From Gracilaria vermiculophylla (Eukaryota > Rhodophyta > Florideophyceae > Gracilariales > Gracilariaceae), in NCBI GenBank assembly GCA_019155205.2, contig JAHNZQ020000181.1, forward strand, positions 1,530,088-1,594,087: DNA of 64,000 nucleotides. Direction: 5' to 3'. The notes beneath the pieces were generated by a model. That model made no database searches. It saw only the letters and a list, made by a program, of their open reading frames with translations, and was not told the DNA's origin. The stretch's first letter is position 1, and each line of letters begins with the position of its first letter. A program made the position numbers and the translations under genes. This document shows, piece by piece, positions 37,948-49,832 of the stretch.

Positions 37948-39743
37948 GAACCCTCAAGGTAACAGCGAAATCGCATGAGAGCAAAAACGAGTCCAAGAAG
38001 CTCGCGTTCGTTGGCAGTATAATTTTGCTCGGCCGCCGTCAGCTTGCGCGACGTGTACGCGATAACCCGATCAACGCCAGAATCGTCAAGTTGGGTCAGG
38101 GTAGCGCCCACTCCTGTTTGCGAGGCATCGATGTGAACACGAAACGGTCTGTTCCAATCCGGAGGCATGAGCACAGGAGCGGTGACCAATGCAGACTTTA
38201 AATCGCGAAAGGCTGCAGATGCGGCGTCATCCCAGGCTCGAATGCCAATGCCCTTCTGTGTGAGACGAGTCAATGGGGCTGCTCGGGAAGAAAAGCGAGG
38301 AATGAAGCGGCGGAAGAACTGCACCAGGCCAACGAAACTGCGCAGCTCCGTTAGCGTCTGAGGGGTAGGCCAGTTTGTAATAACCTCCGTCTTGCCGGGA
38401 TGAACGCGAATCCCAGCGCGACTGACAATCAGTCCCAGGAACTCGGTTTCAGATTTCAAGAAATCACATTTCTTCGGAGACGCATAAAGCTTATGTTGTC
38501 GAAGCCGCTGCAGGACCGCACGGACATGGTCAAGATGCTCCTCACGTGTACGACTGTAGATAAGGATATCATCGATGTAAACCACTAGAAAGCGATCAAT
38601 GTAGTCATGAAAAACTCTGTTCATGAGTCCCTGGAACGTAGCTGGAGAGTTGCAAAGGCCCATCGGCATCACCAGATACTCGAATTGACCGTACTTGGTG
38701 TTGAATGCCGTCTTCTCGATGTCACTGGGACGAAGGCGAATCTGATGAAAACCAGTCTTCAGATCCAGCTTCGAAAAGTACGAGGCCTGGCCAAGCCTGT
38801 CAAACATCTCGTCACATCGGGGAATCGGTGCGCGGTTCCGTTTAGTGATACGGTTAAGCGCGCGGTAGTCAACGACCCCACGAAGCCCGTCGCTACTCTT
38901 CACAAAAAACAAAGGAGCCCCATACGGCGATTGGCTCGGGCGGATCTTACCCGATTTCAACAGTTTGTCCACATAGTCACGAGCTGCAACCAGCTCTGCA
39001 GGAGACAGCTGATAGAGTGTACGGTACGGCGGTTTGGACCCCGGCTGAATGTCAATGCTATGCTCGATATCGCGCTCAGGTGGCAGCCCTGCAGGCAGCT
39101 CGGATTGAAAAACGTCCTCAAACTCGTGCAAGATAGAGCGAAGATCCTCATCAGATGGAGAAAGAAGGGCTGGTTTCGGCTTGCGGGAAGCAGGGTCATT
39201 GGAAAGGCTGTTACAAGATGAGGCGCGACGAGAAACAGCATGGTATATCTTTGTGTCGCTTGGACACTTGCGAAGAAGCTTCCGGAACCGTTTCACGCCA
39301 AGCGATGTTACAAGCAGTGGCTGTAAGCGGGCAACAACCCTTGCCTTCAAAGCGTATCCACCAACTGAGATGAGTCGCTGCGCGTAGTCAGTGTCGGGGT
39401 TTTCGATGGCGTGCCAGGGCATGCCTAACAAGACGTCGTAACGGCAATCGGCAACCAGCCAAGTCCCCGTAAACACGTAATCGCCGACTTGAACAGTCCC
39501 GCTGGCACGTTCTGTGGCGATCTCATTGGAACCGCGTTTAGAATGATTGACGTCCATCAAGGTAGGCGTAAATTGAAGGGAGTCTCTGTGCCGCTCCGCA
39601 AAACTGTGCGAAAGGACATTTGTAGTACAGCCATCATCCTTCAAGATCGAAACTGGGATGGAATTAAACGTTCCGTCCATAACAAGAAGCGGAACACACG
39701 GAGCACTACCGAGACCACTAGGTAGCTGCTCAGCAAACGGCAC
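37948..39743 (-). CDS. Gypsy pol: protease, reverse transcriptase and partial RNase H
   Basis: Open frame from the ATG at 39743 to the gap. Aspartic protease near the start (FNSIPVSILKDDGCTTN: DDG in place of the usual D-S/T-G), RT with YFSKLDLKTGFHQIRL, MPMGLCNSPATFQ and YIDDILIYS, then FLGLIVSRAGI, and RNase H starting with RPFRVHIDASQTGVGATL and NYTANERELLGLVFAL. The frame has no internal stop. Gag ends 53 nt upstream in another frame. Confidence 0.93.
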
Positions 39744-39796
39744 GTTTGAGACAAGGGGTCCTTCCGACGTGCAATATTTTGGTTGGGAAGGACCGT

Positions 39797-40645
39797 TTAG
39801 TTTTCCTCGTTATCAGACCCTATAGTTTCGGCTTCAGCTAAGGTCGCAACCACGTTTGCAACGGCGGCGGAAGAGTGCGTATTCCTTGAGCGATGTTTAT
39901 ACGGACGACATCCAGGTTTGTGGCACGTGAAACAGGCGTTGTTTTTGATATCTTCCAGGCGTTGCTTGGAGCGCGCACTTTGACGAACGTTAGTGTTCCC
40001 GATGTCCATTGGTTCGGGAGCTCCATTGTGTGAAGAGCCGCTGGCATTACTGCCACCGGATGAGCCCGCATGACTGCCACGAGATGGGCCACCAAGACTG
40101 AGACCCTCAAAGGCGGCTTCAACGCGCATGGCAATTTTTGTGGCTTCTTCGAAGTCGAAACAGTTTGCCTTACGAACTTCGAATTGAATTTTAGGGTTCA
40201 GCCCACTTACAAACTTGTCCCATTTCTCACTGGAAGTCATGTCCGGCACCGTCAAAACAATGTTCCGAAAGCGTGAAAGATAGTCTGCAACACTTCCGGT
40301 TTGTTTACAGGATCGAAGAGAGTCTCTTGCTCGGCGTTCATGATCCTCTGGTACAAATTCACGTCTGATAGCTTCGGTAAACTCCGTCCACGTCTGAGGC
40401 ACAGTATTAGCCTTCAAGACGGTGTACCACCAAATTGCGGCCGTGTCTGTGAGCAAAGTAGTCGCAAAAGATATTCGATTCTCGTCACTCAGTACAACGT
40501 TTCCATTAGCAAGCTGAACGAGATTGAAATATTGATCTACTTTGTACAGCCAAGTGTTAACAATGAGAAAATCTCTATTGCCACTGAACACTTCCGGCTT
40601 ATTCGGTTTCAGATTGATCGGCCCAGCGTTGGTTGCAGCGGCCAT
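39797..40645 (-). CDS. Gypsy gag
   Basis: 282 aa. A retrotransposon gag core (FSGNRDFLIVNTWLYKVDQYF; FATTLLTDTAAIWWYTVL; WTEFTEAIRREFVPEDH; VADYLSRFRNIVLTVPDM) is followed by a Gly/Ser linker, a PMDIG motif and a single cysteine-rich knuckle (CFTCHKPGC, then H) that departs from the C-x2-C-x4-H-x4-C consensus. Intact. Confidence 0.9.
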   Translation of the reverse strand: MAAATNAGPINLKPNKPEVFSGNRDFLIVNTWLYKVDQYFNLVQLANGNVVLSDENRISFATTLLTDTAAIWWYTVLKANTVPQTWTEFTEAIRREFVPEDHERRARDSLRSCKQTGSVADYLSRFRNIVLTVPDMTSSEKWDKFVSGLNPKIQFEVRKANCFDFEEATKIAMRVEAAFEGLSLGGPSRGSHAGSSGGSNASGSSHNGAPEPMDIGNTNVRQSARSKQRLEDIKNNACFTCHKPGCRPYKHRSRNTHSSAAVANVVATLAEAETIGSDNEEN

Positions 40646-40660
40646 ATTGACAAATGCACA

Positions 40661-40672
40661 GCGATGCTACCA
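40661..40672 (-). other. Primer-binding site (initiator-Met-like tRNA)
   Basis: TGGTAGCATCGC one base inside the 5' LTR on the element strand. TGGTA-type sites are complementary to the ...TACCA 3' ends of initiator-Met tRNAs, the common primer of LTR elements. Confidence 0.6.
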
Positions 40673-40673
40673 G

Positions 40674-40884
40674 TTCAACAAGGGATGTAAGGTAATGGCA
40701 ACTGGGTCGATGGCCCTCTTTACTGAGCCTGTACTGCTCTGCTGTGGGCTCTTAAATACGCCCCCATACCTATCCGTTCGCGCTCGTTCGCATATCGTCA
40801 ACACAGTCCTAATTACGCGACCGTTTTCATCACTGTGTCAGCGCCCCTTTGAACGCATTCAAAGTGCTCTGTTGCTCTGTTGCA
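40674..40884 (-). repeat. 5' LTR of the gypsy element (211 bp)
   Basis: Matches 36356-36566 without visible mismatch. It should hold promoter and R region; no further subdivision attempted. Confidence 0.92.
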
Positions 40885-41176
40885 GTTTCCGCTTGGTACA
40901 CCCGTTCCAAAATCATTCCACATTTCACGTTCAAACTTCATTTTGCCTTCTCCACCACTCCATTTTCGCTTCTTTTTCCTCATTTACACGACTTCAACCC
41001 TTTTTGCATCGCCTTTCTCTACCAACCACTCCTCAACTTCAAATCTTTCTGCCTGTTGCCATATTTTCAATACAACCTTTTTTTTTAATCAAAACCTGTT
41101 TCACATGCCCTGTAATGCCCATACAGCCTGTTTCCAAGTACAAAAATTGTGATTTTGGTGCTGTACGACCAAAAGC

Positions 41177-41842
41177 TCAAAAGTTAAAATAATTTCTCAC
41201 GTCCAAAACCCGTTTCAAAATCATAACAGCTTTATTAAGTAAAAAGTCTTTTTTTGCAACTCGCCAACTACTTTTTCCACCTTTTTGCTGAATAACAAAG
41301 ATACAGCGATTGGGCATCAAAGTGCTGTACTCATTAATTGAAAGCATAGCAGTATTGTCCCAGCAATTCTTAAAACAGTTTTTCATATCAAAAACTGCTC
41401 TAAACTGCCTTCCGTGGCCATAAACCGTTCTTGATAATACATTCCATCCATTTTTAATGGCGTTTACGTCTGGGGAGCGTACTGCCCATTCCGTTTCCGC
41501 AATAATTGTTTCTGGTACCCAATCTGTCACTACTCAACATTTGTATTCCTGTTACTTATCTCGCTGCAAAACATAACTTCTTCCGTGTATACAATACCTG
41601 TCAGCTAGCCTATAGTTACAAACACCTTTTTGATAGCATGCAAATTCTATATGTGTGTGAATAAATGCAATGTATGTTTTCCCATATTCTGATATACCAG
41701 CCCGCACCATTACACGACCGCCTCTATAGTTTGTTGTCCGAAATTCAAAGCGTTTCTTTCTTAAATCATATGAATAATATTTAAAACAATTTGTAACATC
41801 CAAGTTGAATATTAATTCATCAGAAAAAATAACTGTATCCCA
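41177..41842 (-). pseudogene. Tc1/mariner transposase relic, catalytic core
   Basis: The upstream part reads WDTVIFSDE (first catalytic Asp), then FEFRTTNYRGGRVMVRAGIS, typical of Tc1/mariner. The downstream part reads EWAVRSPDVNAIKNGWNVL, where active Tc1 enzymes have a catalytic Glu in the IEN triplet; here it is Lys. The frame is broken near 41550 by a stop and the middle Asp region is damaged. No intact N-terminal HTH domain is found toward 42384. Inactive copy. Confidence 0.82.
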
Positions 41843-42567
41843 TTGATTTGTCTAGTACGCCATGTTTGCATACAAATATATTGTTTTTTTGCTTATGGCT
41901 ATCTTCTAAAATGGAATGTTTTATTCATTTTGTTTATACTTGAACAATTTTTTTTATTGATTATTTGTCAAATTATGGATTTAGAAACATTGAAGTGTAT
42001 GGTTTTTGCAATGTTTTTGCATGAAACTATTCTTTGACACAGTTTCCGTTTTCAAACTCGTTTATCTGCAGGACTGCATAGTTGCAAACGCCTTGTAAGT
42101 GTTTTTGTGCTACAGGTTGCTGGATTTTCTGCGATACGGGGAGTTGCGACTGGATAACTTTTAAAAGTCGGCTAATTTTGACATATAATTTTCTACAAGC
42201 TTTTAGTTGTATGAGTTCAAGCTGTTTGGAGCAAAAAATAGGTCAAAGTCCATCCATAACGATGAATGTTGATGATGTAGTGTTATGATTATGAACTGGT
42301 TTTTTCTTACATGTTCTGCAAAAGGCGCAGTACAGTACTACTTTGGCGCGTTTTTTAGGCGTGATATAATTTTGAAACGCACTGTACACCCTTCCATCCA
42401 ATACATCCTAAACATTTTTAAAAGCGGTTTCAGTAAAAAGGAAACGCCCAAATTTTTAGTTCAAAACAAAATCTTTTCCTCACTGCACAACACGCATCAG
42501 CCACGTCATCGTGCTAAATATCATTTACTTTTTCTCTGAAACATAAAGTGTGTAACACGTTGTAAAA

Positions 42568-42971
42568 TGTCGCGCTACGTATATGGGCCCTGAACCATCG
42601 CCCTCCAGCCACCAGATCTGACTTGATTTTCCTTGATTTGGCCCATTAGTAATTTGAATCGTTCGGCGCCGGCGGTTAGCGCCGGCCTCGAACCGCCCGC
42701 CTCACATATACACTGTAGCTTTAGTCCAGCCTCCCTGGACCCGAGCAGAAGAGGAGAACAAGAAAGTGGAAGTAAACCGCTAGAGAGCGCTTGCTTCATC
42801 GCTTGGGCGGTCGGCTTCAGCCCTTTCATACGTCCTCCCGCTTCCACCATTTGCTCTTTGGCGACCGCGCTCCCGCTACGCTCGCGACGCAACTCCCACG
42901 CGTGTCGCTAGCCAACTGCCAGGTTGCACTAGCAGTAGCCGCGCGCCCACGTGACCACCGAATTGACGTTT
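42568..42971 (+). repeat. 5' LTR of the copia element
   Basis: Starts TGTCGCGCTAC. Aligns with 48366-48769 over its length; the last ~11 bases differ between copies, so the inner end is approximate. Confidence 0.85.
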
Positions 42972-43085
42972 TCGCTGCTGAAGGATGAGGCGGCGTCTTA
43001 CCTGATTGATATTTCAAGACTTGTGGTCGACCAGCATCCGTTCGAAGACGGAGAAGTTGACTTTTTGGATGATGATCCGAAGTAG

Positions 43086-44072
43086 ATGATGATCGAAATG
43101 CTACCGGCCCCAAAAGACATTCTCTCGGACGATTTCTACAAGAGCCCGCTATTCCCCATCGCCCTTTTACGAGACGTGGCCACCTTGTACGGTTTCGGTG
43201 ACTTACCAGAAGGCCTTAACACCACGTTAGGCCTTTCCGCTCACGAGATGAACTCGGCTGGCACGATGACCCACATTTGGTTTGCCTACATTTTGGACTA
43301 CGATGTTACGAGAATGCGGGGCGCTGTTGATTGCTGTAAACGCAGCAGAGGCTCGCCTAACGTGGCGCGGAGGCCCCAAGCGGATGAAGTCGCTAATGTT
43401 GAAGATGGTGCCAATGACGGCCTTGGTGCCATACGCACCCCGCCGTTCGAGAAACTGGCTCAAAAGAACGGTGCAGAATCAAGTGACGAGCTTCGAGCCG
43501 TGTTTTCCAGGCGCCAGCAGCTTGCTGACGTTGCTGTGGAAGACCCGTATACCGTACAATGCGTGCATAACGGAGGATCTAATGCAACAAATCCGCAAAT
43601 TCAGCAAGATGATACGAGAAAGGCTAGCTACGTTCAGCAGCATTTCAAGAGCGGAACGTTTACAGGCGACCTTTCCCAGTTTATCGAACTCTTCGTCCGT
43701 AATTATCAAGTCTCCTCCCAACAACACAGGTTCTTGTTGAAGCAGAAAGCGGACTATTTCATCAATATGCTAGAGGGTCCTGCGAAAATCTTTTTCTTCA
43801 ACAACGCTAACGACGACATGTCGTTTGAGCAAATGAAGGCCATGATGATCCAGGAGTACAATAGCAATGCGAGGCATATTCAAGGGAAAGGAACGCTGGA
43901 TACCCTTCGACTCGGTTCTTTCATGGCAGAAAGAGACCTCACCGACGTCCCAACGGCTCTGACGAAACTTGTCGCGCATATTGAAATGTTTGCCCCTCAA
44001 GCGCCTCGCTCGTACAGAGATGAAGACCATAAGATTGGTTTTCTGAGGAAGGCAGTGCTCGGTTGCGACTGA
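43086..44072 (+). CDS. Copia gag-like ORF
   Basis: 328-aa open frame beginning soon after the 5' LTR. Central gag-like helices (FTGDLSQFIELFVRNYQ; ADYFINMLEGPAKIFFF; EQMKAMMIQEYNSNARHIQGK; FMAERDLTDVPTALTKLVAHIEMF). The first ~160 residues are unusual and may contain frame errors. No zinc knuckle before the stop; the region to 44635 is broken between frames. Confidence 0.7.
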   Translation: MMIEMLPAPKDILSDDFYKSPLFPIALLRDVATLYGFGDLPEGLNTTLGLSAHEMNSAGTMTHIWFAYILDYDVTRMRGAVDCCKRSRGSPNVARRPQADEVANVEDGANDGLGAIRTPPFEKLAQKNGAESSDELRAVFSRRQQLADVAVEDPYTVQCVHNGGSNATNPQIQQDDTRKASYVQQHFKSGTFTGDLSQFIELFVRNYQVSSQQHRFLLKQKADYFINMLEGPAKIFFFNNANDDMSFEQMKAMMIQEYNSNARHIQGKGTLDTLRLGSFMAERDLTDVPTALTKLVAHIEMFAPQAPRSYRDEDHKIGFLRKAVLGCD

Positions 44073-44634
44073 GCGAACAATCCTGTCGCAAGGATCGTCT
44101 TTGAACAAGTCTCCTTTAATACCTTTGTCACTTCCCTTCATGAGTCCTTGCAGATAACGAGGTAAATCGATGCCATCAGAGAAAAGGAGTCGTCAGTGAG
44201 AATAGCTGAGGAACAACAGGTCCTAAATCAGCAGTATGGAAGGAACCCCAAGCACGTCTAGAAACACGCCAAGCCGTCTCCCATGAATTTTCCGCGCAGG
44301 ACATTTGAAGAAAGTCACCGCTGCAACGAATGTCATAGGTGCGGCGCCCCGTGGAGACCCGGGCACAGGTACGCTCGAGGCTCTATTCACGACAGGACCC
44401 AGAAGCGGCTCCAGAACGGCTAACTAGCAGTGCTTATTGTTTTCGATCCGTCACTGGACTGGAGAGAGGACTCACCTTGCACGATGATACTCACTCCGCT
44501 AGTGAATCCGATGGTGAAACTGGTCCGGCGGCCATGCCTTTCCAGAGAAATGCTACAGATCTGGGGCAATATGAAGCTATGCACAATCTCCATGAGACCG
44601 AAAAATCGGCTCTCCTTCAGGCGTCAGATGAATT

Positions 44635-47600
44635 GTGGTTCACCAACGCTTTGCACTCTTCCCCCGCTTACCGCGAGGCTACAAGGAAAGGATCTGTGCA
44701 TGCGGATTTTTGGCTAGGCGGCGAGGTGAATATCGTCACCTACGTCGCCACGGCGAAGCAAGCTTCGCCTATCATACTACGCGCCCGCGCCACAAAACGA
44801 TCTGGAGCGAATTCAATGCCAATCACGTGCATATTACCACGCTACTTCTTGATAACAACTCAGATCGACCTTTAAGCCTATGTGTTGACATTGTCGCACC
44901 TAAATCTGTCGTTGGAATTAAGGAGCTGGCAAGAGCGCAAAAGAGCCTAGGCATGACTCTGCCCAAGCTGATTCCATCCACCAATCGTTTCCGATTTGCA
45001 GATGCCGTATACGATTCTCGCGGCACAGCGGCGCTCTACATAGCCACGCCGAAAGGTGTGCCAGAAGTGAAAGCGCAGATGGACGTCGTACAAGCTGACG
45101 TCCCGGCTTTGTTGGGCATGGATGTTCTTGACAGGGAGGACTTGACACCTGACACGGTTACGAGCCGCTTAATCAAGCCTGTTCGTAAGCAAGATAAAAA
45201 TGGAAATGTGCGGTACGAAGACCTATGGGATGTACCTACTTTCCGTTTAAAGAGCAACCACACTTACGTTGCCATCCGAAAGCCATCCAGTATACCGTTT
45301 ACCCGGGCGGCACTTCTCAAGCTACACAAGCAATTTTTTCATCCATCCGCTGCTAAGCTATTTCATCTTCTCAGACGCGCTCGACCAGAAGAAGCGACCC
45401 CTCAGACTTTAAGAGAGCTCCAGTACCTTGCAACGAGATGCGATCCGTGCCAAAGAATTCAGAATGCGCCCACGCGCTTTCGCGTCTCCTTCGAAGATGA
45501 GAATGTGCGCTTTAACGAGCGCGTTCTGATCGACATTATGTATATCGAGGGAATGCCTTTTCTACACGTTGTGGATGAAGGTACTCGATTCAGTGCGGCT
45601 CGATGGCTGCCTGATGTGTCGATGAAAACCATATGTTCGACTATCGTTTCTTGCTGGTCTTCAATTTACATTGGTCTTCCAAACCGGATACTAGTGGATG
45701 AAGGAGGTGCCTTCGGAAAACTTTTTGTAGACATGGGCGCCGTCTCTAACGTCAAAGTGGAGAGAACGGGAATAGAAGCACACTCGAGCCTTGGCCTCGG
45801 TGAGAGGTACCATCAACCTCTTCGACAGACGTACCGGAAGATCATGATCGCGAACCCGTCGACTTCTCCGACACTTGCGCTCTGTCTTGCGACAAAAGCC
45901 ATGAACGACACTCTTGGCCCTGAAGGACTCGTCCCGTCTGCTCTCGTGTTCGGAGAGTCTCCCCCCCTCTGTAACACCTCAAAGTCTCTTCATACTCGAC
46001 CTGACCTTAAGAAGCACTGCGTGACAGCTCAGACGGCCAGATCCGAAATGGAGTAACTCATGGCCGAGATGCGAGGCAACCGCGCTCTCAAACACGCTGT
46101 CCCGCCCGCAAAAAAAGTCTACCAGCCGGGACACGACGTGCTAGTATGGAGGGAAAAAAAGTTCGATAAGCGCATTGGAGAATGGATAGGACCGTTCATG
46201 GTGAGCGCTGTCGAAGAAAATAAGAAACTAGTGTTCGTCAGGGAAAAGCCAATCGGACCTGCGAAACCCTTTAACGCTACCCAAATAAAGCCATACGGGG
46301 CTCCCGAGACCCTGGCGCACTCTTTCATGGTCGATCTCGACTCTAGACTCTCTCGCTTTCGGTCTCCGAATGATGCCGGAATCCTCTTAACTAAGATAAT
46401 TGACCGACGCGATCCTCGAGCTTACTCAGAGTCACTGACGGAAGCTGAGAAGGTAGAGATCAGAAATTTGCTCAAGCGAGGGACATTAAAGGTAAATTTT
46501 TAAAGAGGAGCTTCCAGTTAATGGAAATATACTTCCCGGAAGGTTCGGGTTGTCGATAAAGTCAACGGAAGATAACCAAGTCAAGCACAAGGCAAGATAC
46601 GTCATAGGAGGGCACCGAGATCGACCCAAGAACATGATGGTTTACTCAGCCTCAACATTGCAGCCGCAATCCATTCGGCTGTTTTTAGCCCTGGATACCA
46701 TGCTTGACTTCAGCATATGGACATCGGATGTACGCCAGGCTTATCTTCAATCTGCTGAACCTCTTGGACGAGAAGTCTTCATTAAGAATCCTGCCTCGGA
46801 GTTTGAGTTGGAGCCATCTCAGTTTCTTCAGATCGTAAAACCCCTATACGGGCTGTGCGATTCTGGCGATGTTCGGCACGCTACCCTTGACGCGCACCAT
46901 AGAGAAGACCTGGGAATGAAGCCGATGCGCTGCGACCCAGCACTCTACGCGTCTTTCAGTAGAGGAGCACTTTGCGGACTCTCTGGAGTATATGTGGATG
47001 ATCTCATACGCGCTGGAGATAATTCCTTCCGGAACTTGTGCAAGAAGACCAACGACGGTTTTGACATGGACGAAGATCAAAGTATTCCATGCACGTTTAT
47101 CGGTTTTTCGCTTACTAAGGACTCCGGAGGCGAAGTTCTACAAGACCAGCACAGGTACTTGCGGAACCTCGAGCATCTTTCGATGGAAGCCACATTCTCG
47201 GACCTCAGATCGATACGAATGAGGCTAGCTTGGTTATCCAATACGCGCCTCAATTGTCTCTTCCGGATATCGCAACTTGCGCAAGTCACTGAAGACATGT
47301 ACAACCTGTCAAAGCGTACGCATATCAAACACCTTAACAAGGCTGTGAATTATGCATGCTCGCACCGGACCCCGCTACGCTCCCCCAGGTTAGACATGAA
47401 AAGCTTACGAAGCGTTGGTTTTTCTGGCGCATCGTTCGCTAACAACGCGGAACTCTCATCTCAACTTGGTCACATCTGCTTCCTCGCCGACAAGACGGAC
47501 TCAGCCGTGCCCATATCTTTCAAGCCCAATAAGTTAAAACGCGTGACACGCTCTGTCATGGCTGGAGAGGTAACTGCCTTCAGCGACCTCTTTGACATCA

Positions 47601-47911
47601 CCGTCACGCTTTCAGAGGAACTTGGAATGCTGCTCAAGAAACACGTTCCAGTTCAATTGTTTTAAGATAGCAAATCGTTATTTGATGTGATTTCGAAGGG
47701 CTCGAGAACGTCTGAAAAACGCATGATGATTGACATCGCAGCGGCACGGGAAGGCTTCAAGTCCAAAGTTATATCAGACATTGGTTTCGTCCGCTCTTCG
47801 CATTATCTTGCCAATGGACTAACTAAGGATATGTGTCAGGCAGGCCTGTGCTCAGTACTTACCGCAGGAAAGTTACGGGTCACTCCGGAGGAGTGGATCA
47901 TCAGAAACTAA
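44635..47911 (+). pseudogene. Copia pol relic: protease, integrase, RT, RNase H
   Basis: Protease region (LSLCVDIVAPKSVVG, PALLGMDVLD), zinc-binding part (LHKQFFHPSAAKLFHLLRR, CDPC), integrase DDE (LIDIMYIEG; ILVDEGGAFG; HSSLGLGERYHQ), RT from about 46550 with WTSDVRQAYLQS, KPLYGLCDSGD and YVDDLI, then an RNase H part. Breaks: in-frame TAA at 46054-46056, a frameshift in the T/A-rich stretch near 46495-46510, and an in-frame TAA at 47663-47665. Cannot be functional as assembled. Confidence 0.9.
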
Positions 47912-48365
47912 AACCAGCAAGGCAGGCTATTGTTCAGTGTGACAACAGCAGAAGTAGTTAACAATTAGCGCGAAGAACTCGATGGGCAAGACTGAAATAA
48001 TTCAACAAGCCGAAGAGATGAAGCGTCATCTCCACTGCCCGCCCCGCTCGCATCCACACCGTCATCTCTAGCAACGATGCTTTCGATTCTCCAATCTTTT
48101 TCTCCAACTTGAGCATCTTTTTCAGCCGCCTGAAGAAACTACTTTCGCGGGGCCTTGCCCCCTATTTCTTCCGTGTCGTGTTGCGTTCTCATCACGCATC
48201 GCGCGCTTCCTACCGGTCATCGTTGCTCAGGTGTGCGATTAGTGCCTGTTGCGTGCGAAAGGCGTCACCGGAGATATAGCCTGGCACGAAAAGGCACCGA
48301 CGAGCACTTTCGCAGCTCCTGGTGCGCAGAGATGAGTGCGACAGCCGGAACCAGATTGAAGGGAG
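47912..48365 (+). other. 3' non-coding part of the copia element
   Basis: Between the last RNase H codons and the 3' LTR. No ORF of note; no clear polypurine tract next to the LTR. Confidence 0.5.
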
Positions 48366-48769
48366 TGTCGCGCTACATATATGGGCCATGAGCCATCGCC
48401 CTCCAGCCACCAGATCTGACTTGATTTTCCTTTATTTGGCCCATTAGTAATTTTAGTCGTTCGACGCCGGCGGTTAGCGCCGGCCTCGAACCGCCCGCCT
48501 CACATATACACTGTAGCTTTAGTCCAGCCTCCCTGGACCCGAGCAGAAGAGGAGAACAAGAAAGTGGAAGTAAACCGCTAGAGAGCGCTTGCTTCATCGC
48601 TTGGGCGGTCGGCTTCAGCACTTTCATACGTCCTCCCGCTTCCACCATTTGCTCTTTGGCGACCGCGCTCCCGCTACGCTCGCGACGCAACTCCCACGCG
48701 TGTCACTAGCCAACTGCCAGGTTGCACTAGCAGTAGCCGCGCGCCCACGTGACCACCGCGTTGACGACA
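48366..48769 (+). repeat. 3' LTR of the copia element (404 bp)
   Basis: Begins TGTCGCGC and ends GACGACA, the canonical TG...CA, followed directly by the TAAAA duplication. Confidence 0.9.
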
Positions 48770-48774
48770 TAAAA

Positions 48775-49832
48775 CGTTGTGCCAAATAATTTGAAACCAT
48801 TTTTGACCCAATGATGCTTGCAAACGCGGCTACATCTGTAATTTTTCTTATTGAAAACTCATTCTTCCGCACAATCAAAGCTCTGCAACAAACGTATCGT
48901 GCCTTCAACGTTGTCCTTATTTAAATGAAAAGGATTCATCTCAATGAAAAGAATTACTAATGTGCAAAAATATCATTTTTGCTTCTTTCTTTACTTTTAG
49001 CGCTCATAACACATTTTTTATCTTGTGCTGATTACTAAAAACTTCCAAAAAAAATTCATGTTTTCATTTTATAAAACTTTTTTTCATTACAGTTGATTCG
49101 TGGCCACTACGGTCCTTTAAACAAACTTATCGTACTTTTCACCACAACTATAGTTCACGATACATTACTTGCATACATTTGTATGATTCCATTCGGCAGA
49201 GTATTGACGATCGCCATTGTTGCTCTACCCTTACAATGTTGTATTTACATTCCTCAAATGGTGTTTAGAAACATGGTATAAAAATGATAAAACCGGCCTC
49301 CATCAAACAAACTGCAAGCGCACGCCCACTTAGAGGTCGATTTTTCACTACTTGCAATATTTATTCATTTCCAGTTGGTGTTCATTTATGACTAAAGCAT
49401 GTGCAAGCGCCACTGTTGGCCAACGTCTGTGCTGCACGTGCCAGCCATAGCCGAGCGCCACATGATGGATAAGGTGCATGGTGCAGAGTAAATGGCAACA
49501 ACACATGGCAGAGCCTTTATTACAGTCATTACGTAACCATATTTGAGCTGAGCAATGCCACATTTCAGCGTCAAACATTACAGATGCTTTTCAGAAAATG
49601 AAAACAGATACAGGGAGGGGTCACGCAATAGTGCCACTTTGAGCAGTGCTTCCATCTAATTAATGCCACCCTCAGGGCCGTGGCACATTTTCAGGATAGC
49701 TGTCAAAGCAAAGAAGACCCGCAATCGAGATCGCGAACTTATAGGCCTCTGTCTACAACCCGACAGCATTTTAGATCTCAAGACTCCCTACTCGAATCAA
49801 ACATGGTGAACTCTACCTCCAAACCCATTTAA
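48775..49832. other. AT-rich region, no gene recognised
   Basis: Short ORFs only. The right part probably belongs to the flank of the pogo-like element: a 15-bp segment GCAATAGTGCCACTT at about 49625-49640 recurs once with one mismatch near 51570. Confidence 0.35.

Larger units (their letters stand above)
36356..40884 (-). mobile_element. Ty3/gypsy LTR retrotransposon with chromodomain, young insertion
   Basis: 4529 bp including one 100-N gap. Two 211-bp LTRs appear identical by eye and are flanked by the 5-bp target duplication GTTTC (36351-36355 and 40885-40889). Order on the minus strand: LTR, PBS, gag, protease-RT-RNase H, gap, integrase, chromodomain, LTR. Gene order with integrase after RT and the C-terminal chromodomain place it among chromodomain-bearing gypsy elements. 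It is nested in an older mariner copy. Confidence 0.92.
36031..42384 (-). mobile_element. Tc1/mariner element, decayed, interrupted by a nested Ty3/gypsy insertion
   Basis: A transposase relic on the minus strand (41177-41842) identifies the family. Candidate ends are TA followed by CAGTGCGT at 36029-36038 and the inverted ACGCACTG followed by TA at 42377-42386, giving TA target-site flanks. After subtracting the gypsy insertion and its TSD copy, the element would be about 1.8 kb, a normal length. The terminal match is only about ten bases, so the outer limits are tentative. Confidence 0.45.
42568..48769 (+). mobile_element. Ty1/copia LTR retrotransposon, decayed
   Basis: 6202 bp bounded by ~404-bp LTRs and the 5-bp target duplication TAAAA (42563-42567 and 48770-48774). 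Gene order is gag, protease, integrase, then RT-RNase H, the order that defines copia. LTRs differ by roughly a dozen bases by eye (about 3%), consistent with an older insertion than the gypsy element and with its stops and frameshifts. Confidence 0.92.
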
